Assembly (NCBI RefSeq): GCF_046299575.1
Contig: NZ_JBKBHX010000001.1
Span: 310,001-374,000, forward strand
Length of the DNA stretch: 64,000 nucleotides
From: Thermaurantimonas sp046299575
Lineage (GTDB): Bacteria; Bacteroidota; Bacteroidia; Flavobacteriales; Schleiferiaceae
Direction of reading: 5' to 3'
Positions 8,941-17,684 of the stretch are shown here, one piece after another (position 1 is the first letter of the stretch; each line of letters starts with the position of its first letter). The notes under the pieces are model-generated. The model was not told the DNA's origin. It saw nothing but the letters and a program-made list of their open reading frames with translations, and made no database searches. The position numbers and the translations under genes are program-made.

Positions 8941-9438
8941 ATGAAAACACTTTACTTAATTCGGCATGCCAAGTCGAGCTGGGACTTCGACAACATTCCT
9001 GACCTTGACCGGCCGTTGAATGGTCGCGGAGTGAACGATGCTTATGAATCGGCCAGGTATCTGAGAGAAAATGGCGAAGTTCCTGACCTTATCGTAAGTA
9101 GCCCTGCTACCAGAGCATTACATACTGCGCTCATCTTTGCCCGCTCTTTTGGTATTCCGTTTTCAAAAATTCAAATTGAAAGTCAGTTGTATGATGCCCC
9201 CGATTGGCAGATTCGCGAGGTGATTCGGCGCATACCGAATTCATGCAATAAAATCATGGTATTTGCTCATAATCCGGGTATTACTGATTTTGTTAATCAC
9301 GCCATCAATCATCACATCGACAATGTTCCAACCACGGGAATTGCTTGCCTTGTATACAATACCGACGACTGGTCAAAAATCGACACAAAGGCTGAGCTTC
9401 GATTTTTTGATTATCCTAAAAAGCGCCGAAAATCTTAA
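8941..9438 (+). CDS. sixA: SixA-type phosphohistidine phosphatase
   Basis: 165-residue histidine phosphatase (phosphoglycerate mutase-like fold). The catalytic RHAKSSW is at residues 8-14, with His9 as the phosphate acceptor; the second active-site His is in MVFAHNPGITDF near residue 108. SixA removes phosphate from phosphohistidine proteins in E. coli, but small RHG phosphatases vary in substrate. It precedes polyphosphate kinase by only 9 bases and the two are surely co-transcribed. The neighbour itself carries a phosphohistidine intermediate; a regulatory link is my speculation. Confidence 0.85.
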   Translation: MKTLYLIRHAKSSWDFDNIPDLDRPLNGRGVNDAYESARYLRENGEVPDLIVSSPATRALHTALIFARSFGIPFSKIQIESQLYDAPDWQIREVIRRIPNSCNKIMVFAHNPGITDFVNHAINHHIDNVPTTGIACLVYNTDDWSKIDTKAELRFFDYPKKRRKS

Positions 9439-9447
9439 GTGTACTAA

Positions 9448-11547
9448 ATGAACAAAAAGAAGAAAAAGGAACTGCTACAAATAGACCGATATATACCGCG
9501 CGATGTTAGTTGGCTCGACTTCAATGCGCGAGTACTTCAGGAGGCTGCAGACCCGACAGTGCCACTTGTTGAAAGGTTAAGGTTCATCGGAATTTTCTCT
9601 AATAACCTCGATGAGTTTTTCAGGGTGCGGTATGCTACAATCAAACGCATGAGTATGTTTGGTAAAAAGGCAAGCCGTGAACTCGGGGGCTTTTCACCCG
9701 ATAAATTGCTTCAAACGATAAGTCATATAGCCAACGAGCAGCAGCAGGAGGCTGAGGAGATTTATGAAGCACTTATCAGCGAACTCTACGCGAAGGGCAT
9801 AGTAATCGTTGATGAAAAAAACCTGACTACAGGACAAAAGGAGTTTATTCGGCAGTTTTTCATCGACAAGGTTAGCCCTGCTGTTTTCACTTTGATATTA
9901 AATCCGAAGCGGCCTTTTCCGCAATTGACCGATAAATCTATTTATCTTGCAATAAAAGCTGAAAATCAGTTAGATGCATCAAAAAATTTCTATGCCCTCA
10001 TAGAGCTGCCGACCGACTATGTGGGTCGCTTTGTAGAGCTGCCGAAGTACGGCAAGCGCTTTTTTATGTATTTAGATGATTTGATTCGATACAATCTAAA
10101 TTATATTTTCTTCATATTCAACAATTACAAGTTTGAAGCTTACACAATTAAAATAACTCGCGATGCCGAACTTGACATCGAAAACGACATTTCTAAGAGC
10201 TTCATCGACAAGGTAAGTGAAAGTTTAGAAATGCGAAAGACAGGTGACCCGGTGCGCTTTGTGTACGACCGCGAAATACCAGCTGATTTGCTCTCTTACC
10301 TGATGAGCAGGATGCAGCTCGACAATTACGACAGTCTGGCCTCAGGCGGACGATACCACAATAAGAAGGACCTGATGAAGTTTCCTGCCATAGACGAATT
10401 TCCGTCGGTATATGAGCCGCTTCCGCCATTGAATCATCCTGATCTTGACCTTAACAAAAGCATCATGGATGTAGTGGCGCGGAAGGATGTTTTGCTCTTT
10501 CAGCCCTACCACTCCTTCTCATTCGTGATTCGCATGCTGCGCGAGGCAGCCATCGATCCAGATGTAACAAGTATTCAGATCACGCTCTATCGTCTGGCCG
10601 AAAAATCGCGGGTAATCTCAGCCATCAAAAATGCTGCCCGAAACGGTAAAAAGGTAGTAGTGGTAATCGAGCTTCAGGCCCGCTTCGACGAAGAGGCTAA
10701 TATTAAATGGACTGAGGAGCTAAAAAATGAAGAGGTAGAGGTGATCTTCGGCGTGACTGGCTTGAAGGTACACTGCAAGCTGGTACACATTACTCGCTTG
10801 CGCAATGAGAAAGTTGAGCACTTCGCCATAGTTAGCACAGGTAATTTTAATGAAAGTACAGCGCGCATCTACACCGACTACGTGTTGTTGACTGCTGACC
10901 CCCGCATTACACGTGACATTGCCAAAATTTTTGAATTTTTCAAGACGAATTACAAAGTCTTTCAATACCAGCACTTGATCGTTTCTCCCCACTATCAACG
11001 TTTAAAAATCAACGAACTGATCGACAGCGAAATAAAAAATGCTAAGGCTGGTAAAGAGGCTTATATTTTCTGGAAACTGAATTCGCTATCAGATACAGGC
11101 ATAATCGAAAAGCTCTATCAAGCCTCGCAGGCGGGTGTAAAAATTCGGTTGATTGTTCGAGGTATATGTTCGCTCATCCCCGGCAAACCCGGACTCAGCG
11201 AAAATATAGAGGCCATCAGCATTGTAGATCGCTTTTTAGAACACAGTCGCGTATATGTATTTGCCAACGGAGGAGAACCGAAGTATTACATTTCCTCAGC
11301 CGACATGATGACCCGAAACATCGAATACCGCGTGGAGGTGACCTGCCCTGTGTACGACCCTAAAATACAGCGCGAAATTCAAGACCACCTCGACATCCTT
11401 TGGAAAGACAATTGCAAAGCGCGCCTTCACGGCTGGGAGGTAAAAAATGCCTATCGCAAGACTCCGGGTCCGAAAATCAGAGCTCAGATAGAACTGTACG
11501 AATACGTAAAGCGACAACTCAAAAAAGCCGGAGGCCGACAACTTTAA
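9448..11547 (+). CDS. ppk1: Polyphosphate kinase 1
   Basis: Reversible transfer of the ATP gamma-phosphate to polyphosphate, on the inner face of the membrane. 699 residues, full length. N-terminal domain RYIPRDVSWLDFNARVL and the NLDEFFRVR motif (residues 15-70); head domain to about 320; then two phospholipase-D-like catalytic domains. The autophosphorylated His is His442 in KVHCKLVH, the second essential His is His599 in EHSRVYVFANGG. A lysine-rich start (MNKKKKKELL) is common. Downstream 350 bases are empty, so the sixA-ppk1 pair ends here; I saw no strong terminator. Confidence 0.96.
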   Translation: MNKKKKKELLQIDRYIPRDVSWLDFNARVLQEAADPTVPLVERLRFIGIFSNNLDEFFRVRYATIKRMSMFGKKASRELGGFSPDKLLQTISHIANEQQQEAEEIYEALISELYAKGIVIVDEKNLTTGQKEFIRQFFIDKVSPAVFTLILNPKRPFPQLTDKSIYLAIKAENQLDASKNFYALIELPTDYVGRFVELPKYGKRFFMYLDDLIRYNLNYIFFIFNNYKFEAYTIKITRDAELDIENDISKSFIDKVSESLEMRKTGDPVRFVYDREIPADLLSYLMSRMQLDNYDSLASGGRYHNKKDLMKFPAIDEFPSVYEPLPPLNHPDLDLNKSIMDVVARKDVLLFQPYHSFSFVIRMLREAAIDPDVTSIQITLYRLAEKSRVISAIKNAARNGKKVVVVIELQARFDEEANIKWTEELKNEEVEVIFGVTGLKVHCKLVHITRLRNEKVEHFAIVSTGNFNESTARIYTDYVLLTADPRITRDIAKIFEFFKTNYKVFQYQHLIVSPHYQRLKINELIDSEIKNAKAGKEAYIFWKLNSLSDTGIIEKLYQASQAGVKIRLIVRGICSLIPGKPGLSENIEAISIVDRFLEHSRVYVFANGGEPKYYISSADMMTRNIEYRVEVTCPVYDPKIQREIQDHLDILWKDNCKARLHGWEVKNAYRKTPGPKIRAQIELYEYVKRQLKKAGGRQL

Positions 11548-11897
11548 AAACTTTATACTTGCTAAACATATCTACTAAATCCAAGGCACTTGACAGTTAA
11601 AAATGGGTTAAGAGCCTAAATATTTTTCACTCATACGCTAAAAAGAATTATACCAAATAATTGCTTATACAAACATCCATTTGCGATCAAAACTTTTATG
11701 AAAGCATGCTGAATTACCGGAAAAATTGTTTAGTTGAAAGAAGCGACATTATAAGAAATTTTTTTAAGGTAAGTGTAAAAAATACACACCAAAAAAACTG
11801 CATATAAAATTATTATTCAGCAAGTTAATATTTTCAACAACACTTTGTAACACATCCGCCTCTTTCTACTTTTGACACGTATTTCTACCTCATTTAC
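11548..11897. other. Gap before the GAPDH gene
   Basis: 350 A+T-rich bases without a credible gene or strong hairpin. The only clear element is the GAPDH promoter near its right end. Confidence 0.6.
11844..11874 (+). promoter_or_regulatory. Bacteroidota-type promoter of the GAPDH gene
   Basis: A textbook match: TTTG at 11844-11847, 19 bases, then TACTTTTG at 11867-11874 (consensus TAnnTTTG). Transcription would begin near 11880, leaving a leader of under 20 bases before the ATG at 11898. Confidence 0.8.
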
Positions 11898-13352
11898 ATG
11901 ATTCGATTAGAAGATTATCAACAAGCGGTAGAAAACCGCATCAAAAACGAAAAAAACGCTGTTTGCCTCATAAAAGCGATCAATGACCTCTGGTACGACA
12001 AAGGAGTAGAAACCGTTCTTTTTCGAAATCAACTCATCGATCGTCGTCCGGGCGAGATCCTTAATTTACACCATTACGCTGAGCAGGTGGTAGGTGTACC
12101 TCTGAAGGTAGAAGACACCCTGGCAATGGCACAAGCCCTGCTACAGGAAGACATTTGCCCTGCTCGAATGGACCTGGGAAGGCTTACAAAAGAATTTTTA
12201 GAAATTGGCCACCAGTTTTCCGATCGTTCGGCATTTATTCACCATCAATTGCGCGATTTCATAGGTCCCGAAAATCGCATTGCGATTCAGCCAAAAGACG
12301 TAGTACTTTATGGATTTGGACGAATTGGCCGATTAGTAGCCAGAGAATTGATTGCCCAGGAGGGCAGAGGCGAACAACTTCGCCTGCGTGCTATTGTGAC
12401 TCGAGAAAACGACGACCTTTCCATCAAAAAGCGCGCATCGCTCCTACGCGTAGATTCTGTGCATGGGGCCTTTCCGGGCACTGTGATTGAAGACTACGAA
12501 AACAAAGCCCTTATCATCAATGGCCGAAAGATAGCCATGATAGCCGCCTCAAAGCCAGAAGAGGTAGATTATACTCAATATGGTATAAACGATGCCCTTG
12601 TGATTGACAATACAGGTGCCTATCGCGATCGGGCTGCCTTATCTCGTCACTTACAAAGCAAAGGTGTTTCAAAAGTACTCCTCACCGCGCCTGGCAAGGG
12701 CGTGCCTAACCTGGTACACGGCGTGAATCAGCGCAGTGTAAATCCTGACGAAGAAAGTATCTTCTCAGCAGCTTCATGTACTACAAACGCCATCGTGCCA
12801 GTGTTGAAAGTGATCAACGATGCTTATGGAATTGAAAAAGGTCATATCGAAACTATCCACGCCTATACCAATGACCAGAATCTGGTGGACAACATGCACC
12901 CGAAGTACCGCCGTGGCCGCGCTGCAGCGCTCAACATGGTGATTACCGAAACAGGTGCCGGCAGCGCAGTTGATAAGGCCATTCCCGGACTCGGACCAAA
13001 GCTAACCTCCAACGCCATTCGGGTACCTGTACCCGACGGATCATTGGCCATTTTACATCTTACGCTTTCAAAATCAACCTCGGTAGAAGATATCAATCAG
13101 ACCATGCGCCGGGCCGCGCTGCAGGGAGATTTGGTGGAGCAGATCATGTATCACATTTCAGATGAGCTTGTGAGCTCTGACATTATTGGCAATCCATGTC
13201 CATCGGTGTTCGACAGCAAAGCCACTATTGTGCATCCCGATGGAAAGTCGGTAGTGCTGTATGTATGGTACGACAATGAATATGGATATACCCGTCAAGT
13301 AATACGCCTGAGTAAATACCTGGCTAAAGTGCGTAGAAAGAGCTACTACTAA
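11898..13352 (+). CDS. Glyceraldehyde-3-phosphate dehydrogenase, long form
   Basis: Glycolytic/gluconeogenic oxidation and phosphorylation of glyceraldehyde 3-phosphate. 484 residues, about 150 more than the classic enzyme. The extra length is an N-terminal domain of about 130 residues (MIRLEDYQQAVENRIKNEKN onward) before the Rossmann motif VVLYGFGRIGRLVAR. The catalytic cysteine is Cys294 in SAASCTTNAI, with the partner His in IHAYTNDQ and the C-terminal WYDNEYGYTRQV. Long-form GAPDHs occur in Bacteroidota; the role of the extension is not known to me. Cofactor preference (NAD or NADP) cannot be read with confidence. Own promoter and own terminator. Confidence 0.95.
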   Translation: MIRLEDYQQAVENRIKNEKNAVCLIKAINDLWYDKGVETVLFRNQLIDRRPGEILNLHHYAEQVVGVPLKVEDTLAMAQALLQEDICPARMDLGRLTKEFLEIGHQFSDRSAFIHHQLRDFIGPENRIAIQPKDVVLYGFGRIGRLVARELIAQEGRGEQLRLRAIVTRENDDLSIKKRASLLRVDSVHGAFPGTVIEDYENKALIINGRKIAMIAASKPEEVDYTQYGINDALVIDNTGAYRDRAALSRHLQSKGVSKVLLTAPGKGVPNLVHGVNQRSVNPDEESIFSAASCTTNAIVPVLKVINDAYGIEKGHIETIHAYTNDQNLVDNMHPKYRRGRAAALNMVITETGAGSAVDKAIPGLGPKLTSNAIRVPVPDGSLAILHLTLSKSTSVEDINQTMRRAALQGDLVEQIMYHISDELVSSDIIGNPCPSVFDSKATIVHPDGKSVVLYVWYDNEYGYTRQVIRLSKYLAKVRRKSYY

Positions 13353-13380
13353 TAAGTTTCAACTGAAGTCAAGGGGAAAA

Positions 13381-13430
13381 AGCCGCCCTTCGAAGCCTTC
13401 GGGCAATAGTTGGGCGGTTTTTGTTTTTTG
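13381..13430 (+). terminator. Rho-independent terminator after GAPDH
   Basis: CCGCCC (13383-13388) and GGGCGG (13412-13417) form the outer stem; an inner CGAAG/CTTCG stem lies within the loop. A T-rich run TTTTTGTTTTTT follows directly. Confidence 0.85.
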
Positions 13431-13601
13431 TGCCTGACAGCGATACAAAATTCATTTATTTACCCACTAAAAACTTATTTAACTATCAAAAGCTGTAAAA
13501 TGTAACGGAAAATGAAAAGTTTTCGATTCAGCCTTCTGAGGTAAAAAACCGCTTTTCCTACCTTTACGGCTCGATTAAGTTCTAAGCAATCATTCGTATA
13601 A

Positions 13602-16268
13602 ATGGCAGACGAAGAGGAACTCATCGGCGAGCCTGACCCCGTACCTGAAGGCATAGGTGAGGGTCATGTTGCCCATCTGAATAAGGTGTCGGGCATGTAT
13701 CGCGAATATTTTTTGGATTACGCCTCCTATGTAATTCTGGAACGCGCTGTGCCTGCTATGTACGATGGCTTGAAGCCTGTGCAGCGACGCATACTGCACT
13801 CAATGTACGAGATGCACGACGGCCGCTATCACAAGGTGGCAAACATCATCGGAAATACGATGAAATACCACCCGCATGGCGATGCATCGATAGGCGACGC
13901 TTTAGTACAGCTCGGCCAAAAAGACCTGCTGATCGACTGCCAAGGAAACTGGGGAAACATCCTAACCGGCGATGGAGCAGCTGCTCCCCGATACATAGAA
14001 GCTCGTCTTACCAAGTTTGCCCTTGACGTAGTCTTTTCGCCAAAAATCACCCAATGGCAAGCCAGCTACGACGGACGGGCAAAAGAGCCGATCTTCTTTC
14101 CCGTAAAATTTCCGCTACTGCTTGCACAGGGGGTAGAAGGTATAGCAGTAGGTCTCAGTACCAAGATTTTACCACACAATTTCAACGAGCTTATCGATGG
14201 CTGCATTAATGTGCTCCATGGTAAGCAGGTGGGGATATATCCAGACTTCCCTACAGGCGGAGTAGCCGATGTAAGCAATTACAACGACGGCCAACGCGGA
14301 GGGCGTGTACGCGTACGCGCAAAAATTTCAGCGCTGGATAAAAAGACCCTTGTCATCACCGAAATACCCTACGGTACTACTACAGGCTCACTGATCGAAA
14401 GCATTCTGAAAGCCAATGAAAAAGGCAAAATCAAAATCCGCAAAATAGAAGACAACACCGCCGAAAACGTCGAAATTCTCATTCATCTTCACCCGGGCAT
14501 TTCTCCCGATAAGACCATCGATGCGCTCTACGCTTTCACCGATTGCGAGGTGAGCATTTCGCCAATGGCATGCGTGATTTATGAAGACAAGCCTCTCTTT
14601 ATGGGCGTAAGTGAGATGCTGCGCGAATCGGCTTTTCTAACCCGAAATCTTTTAAAAGCCGAACTCGAAGTAAAACTCAACGAGCTGCGCGAGGCCTGGC
14701 ACTTCGCTTCGCTTGAACGCATATTTATTGAAAACAAAATTTACCGCGACATCGAAGAGGCTGAAACCTGGGAACAAGTAATCAGCTACATCCGAAAAGG
14801 GTTAGAACCTCACATCGGCCACCTGCTGCGACCTGTAACCGACGATGACATTGTGCGCCTAACAGAAATCAAAATAAAGCGCATTTCTAAATACGACGCC
14901 AATAAAGCCGACGACCACATAAAAGCTCTCGAAGGTGAAATCGCCGAAGTGGAATTCAACCTCACTCATCTGACCGAATACACCATCAAGTGGTTTCAAT
15001 ATCTTAAAGAAAAATATGGCAAAGGCCGTGAGCGCAAGACCGAATTGAGACTTTTCGATGAAATCCAGGCACAAACCGTCGCCATTGCCAACGAAAAGCT
15101 CTATGTAAATCGCGAAGAGGGTTTCGTAGGCATTGGAATGAAAAAAGACGAATATGTATGCGATTGCTCAGATTTAGACGATGTCATCGTTTTCCGTCGC
15201 GACGGCAAAATGCTTGTGGTAAAGGTGGACCAAAAAGTGTACGTCGGTAAAGACATCCTACATGTAGCCGTTTTTAAAAAAGGCGATAAGCGCACCATTT
15301 ACAACGTCATTTATCGCGATGGCACCAAAGGACCGTCCTACATGAAGCGATTTTATGTAGATGGCGTAATTCGCGGCAATGAATACGACATAACACAAGG
15401 CAAACCAGGCAGCGAGATTCTGCATTTTTCGGCCAATCCGAATGGAGAAGCTGAAATTGTTTCAGTGTATTTAAAACCCATAAGCAACATCAAAAAATTG
15501 CGCTTTGATATCGATTTTGCCTCCCTTTCCATAAAAGGCCGAAGTGCACGGGGCAATCTGGTAACAAAATATCCGATCAAAAAAATAGAGCTGAAAGAAA
15601 AGGGCATTAGCACACTCGCTCCACGCAAAATCTGGCTTGATGAGAGTGTAATACGCCTTAATACTGACGGTCGCGGCCGACTTCTGGGCTATTTTGGAGG
15701 TGAGGATAAAATCATCGAAATCAGCAAAAACGGCAGCTATCGACTCACCGGCACTGACCTTAGCACACATTTCGACGACGACTACCTCTTTATCCGCAAG
15801 TTTAATCCAGAGGACGTCGTAACTTGCGTGTACTGGGATGCCGGCAAACAGCGGTACTTCGTTAAGCGCTTCCATCCCGAGAAGTCAGAGAAGCGCGAAA
15901 CCTTCATCCCCGACGGAGATGGCAACTTTGCAGAGGTAATAACTTTTCAGAAAAATCCAATCATTCGCATCGACTTCGAAGAGGTAAAAGGTAAACAACG
16001 TCCTTCTGAAGAAGTCAATTTAGCAGAATTTATTACCATTAAAGGCATGAAAGCTCAGGGAAATCAGCTCACTACCTACCCAGTGAAGCAGATTGCTCTC
16101 ATTAGCCCCGACGATGAAGAATCACCTGAAGAAGAGCCAAGTGAAAATCCCACGCTTGAAAGCGAAAAACCTTTTACTCTGGAATTTGAAATCGGCGACA
16201 AAACTGTGCGCCAAATCTCGATCTTCGATGAGTTGGAAAACGACAATCAACAACCATCAAATCCCTGA
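13602..16268 (+). CDS. parC: DNA topoisomerase IV subunit A
   Basis: The DNA-cleaving subunit that decatenates daughter chromosomes with ParE. 888 residues. The winged-helix cleavage domain contains DGLKPVQRRIL and YHPHGDASIG; the active-site tyrosine is Tyr131 in AAPRYIEARLT. A coiled-coil gate lies around residues 370-480, and from about 500 there is a beta-pinwheel C-terminal domain. I call it ParC and not GyrA because no strict GyrA box is visible and the acidic C-terminal tail (DDEESPEEEPSE) is of the Bacteroidota ParC type. parE, often next to parC in this phylum, is absent here. A CysN-like GTPase follows after 51 bases and is probably co-transcribed. Confidence 0.9.
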   Translation: MADEEELIGEPDPVPEGIGEGHVAHLNKVSGMYREYFLDYASYVILERAVPAMYDGLKPVQRRILHSMYEMHDGRYHKVANIIGNTMKYHPHGDASIGDALVQLGQKDLLIDCQGNWGNILTGDGAAAPRYIEARLTKFALDVVFSPKITQWQASYDGRAKEPIFFPVKFPLLLAQGVEGIAVGLSTKILPHNFNELIDGCINVLHGKQVGIYPDFPTGGVADVSNYNDGQRGGRVRVRAKISALDKKTLVITEIPYGTTTGSLIESILKANEKGKIKIRKIEDNTAENVEILIHLHPGISPDKTIDALYAFTDCEVSISPMACVIYEDKPLFMGVSEMLRESAFLTRNLLKAELEVKLNELREAWHFASLERIFIENKIYRDIEEAETWEQVISYIRKGLEPHIGHLLRPVTDDDIVRLTEIKIKRISKYDANKADDHIKALEGEIAEVEFNLTHLTEYTIKWFQYLKEKYGKGRERKTELRLFDEIQAQTVAIANEKLYVNREEGFVGIGMKKDEYVCDCSDLDDVIVFRRDGKMLVVKVDQKVYVGKDILHVAVFKKGDKRTIYNVIYRDGTKGPSYMKRFYVDGVIRGNEYDITQGKPGSEILHFSANPNGEAEIVSVYLKPISNIKKLRFDIDFASLSIKGRSARGNLVTKYPIKKIELKEKGISTLAPRKIWLDESVIRLNTDGRGRLLGYFGGEDKIIEISKNGSYRLTGTDLSTHFDDDYLFIRKFNPEDVVTCVYWDAGKQRYFVKRFHPEKSEKRETFIPDGDGNFAEVITFQKNPIIRIDFEEVKGKQRPSEEVNLAEFITIKGMKAQGNQLTTYPVKQIALISPDDEESPEEEPSENPTLESEKPFTLEFEIGDKTVRQISIFDELENDNQQPSNP

Positions 16269-16319
16269 ATATCCGTTGAATATGGCGAATGATTTCATAA
16301 ATCCAACCAGGTAGAGGCA

Positions 16320-17540
16320 TTGACCACCGAACATCTAAAAACTTTTAAAGTAGCCATAGCCGGTAGTACTGACGACGGCAAGAGTACTCTGCTTGGCCGT
16401 CTGCTCATTGACTCCGATAATGTACCGCACGATCAACTTGAGGCCATATCTGCTGAGAGCCAACGTCTCGGCCGACCTATGCCCGAAATTGCCTGGCTCA
16501 CCGACGGCCTCAGCACTGAACAAGCCAAACTCATTACCATCGATGTAGCATATCGCACCATCCGTTGGAAAGGCTGGCGTATGCAGCTTATCGATACACC
16601 AGGCCATCTCGAATATCTCCAGAATACTGCCACCGGATTAAGTCAGGCAGACGCCTTGGTATTGCTGTTAGACGTTTCCCGGGACTTCACGGTTCAAACA
16701 CTTCGCCACTTGCAGCTGGCTAAAATGTTTGCCATTTCACACATTGCCATAGTAGTCAATAAGATGGATACCGTTGATTACTCGTGTCAAAGTTTCGAGG
16801 TCTGTGTTTCCAGATTCCGAAATTTTGCCAGCTCTCTTATGCCTGACTCCGTTCTCATTATCCCGGTATCAGCACTTCATGGCCATAATGTGGTTAAAAA
16901 TCATAATCTAACGCCTTGGTATAAAGGACCTACTTTATTAGAGTATTTACAGCACCTCGCCGATACAGGTGCTTCTTCTATTTTCAAAACGGAATCATCA
17001 TCCCTTTCTATTGCCAAAATTTTCTGGGCTTCCCGATTCCCACCTCGGGCAGGTATTAAAGTCATCACCGGTAAGATCGAGACAGAAAATGACTATTACA
17101 TCCCTAACAAAAACAACCAGAAAGTGAGGGTCAAAGAAATTCATTATATAGGCAATCCTGTAAAAACCCTGGGTCCGGGTCAGTCAGCAGTTTTAACTAC
17201 TGAAGCACAGGTGTCGCTTAAGCCTGATTGGATATTAATTGACACACCACTTAAGCCTGCAGTGATCAGAGTGCAAACCGATGGGCTTCAGCTACTTCCT
17301 TTCACATCTCACCTGAAATATCATTGGATCACGCCCCTTGGAACTTATCCAATCCGAATCATTAAAACATCCATCAGTCAGCCTCAAAGCACTCAAGGTA
17401 CTGAATACCCAAAATTTGTATCAGCTGTTTTAGAATTCACATTTTTCGATGAAGTTCCCTTTCAGCTGTTCCAAAGGGGCTTACTTGTTGATTCCGAAGG
17501 TAAATTGGTAGCCATCACAGGTTCAGTACACCTAATTTAA
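16320..17540 (+). CDS. Divergent CysN-like GTPase (sulfate adenylyltransferase subunit 1 family), orphan
   Basis: 406 residues starting at a TTG; an in-frame TGA at 16290-16292 leaves no ATG or GTG, and AGGTAGAGG just before may help initiation. Translation-factor GTPase motifs are present: G1 GSTDDGKST (15-23), ITID (72-75), DTPGH (92-96), NKMD (147-150) and SALHG (from 184); then TPWYKGPTLLEYL and a beta-barrel half as in CysN. CysN normally activates the CysD ATP sulfurylase. Unusual points: the switch region reads STEQAKLITID where CysN has AEREQGITID, and the switch II continuation DTPGHLEYLQNTATG departs from the usual DTPGHEQYTRNMATG. No cysD, cysC or sulfite reductase is nearby. It may be a genuine but diverged CysN or a GTPase with another partner. 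Confidence 0.7.
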   Translation: MTTEHLKTFKVAIAGSTDDGKSTLLGRLLIDSDNVPHDQLEAISAESQRLGRPMPEIAWLTDGLSTEQAKLITIDVAYRTIRWKGWRMQLIDTPGHLEYLQNTATGLSQADALVLLLDVSRDFTVQTLRHLQLAKMFAISHIAIVVNKMDTVDYSCQSFEVCVSRFRNFASSLMPDSVLIIPVSALHGHNVVKNHNLTPWYKGPTLLEYLQHLADTGASSIFKTESSSLSIAKIFWASRFPPRAGIKVITGKIETENDYYIPNKNNQKVRVKEIHYIGNPVKTLGPGQSAVLTTEAQVSLKPDWILIDTPLKPAVIRVQTDGLQLLPFTSHLKYHWITPLGTYPIRIIKTSISQPQSTQGTEYPKFVSAVLEFTFFDEVPFQLFQRGLLVDSEGKLVAITGSVHLI

Positions 17541-17657
17541 GTACTATTCGTAACAGATTCATGGTTTTAAAATGAGAATGGCGAGGCTTGTTTTTTGGCA
17601 TTTTTCTAAATAATCTGTGAAATATTATGCGTTACAAATTCGACTTTTTATTCCCTT

Positions 17658-17665
17658 TACATTTG
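17658..17665 (+). promoter_or_regulatory. -7 element upstream of a TonB-dependent receptor gene
   Basis: TACATTTG matches TAnnTTTG exactly, 19 bases before the ATG at 17685. I do not see a good TTTG at the expected -33 position, so only the -7 box is supported. Confidence 0.5.
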
Positions 17666-17684
17666 CTTTAAAAGTCATTAAAGC

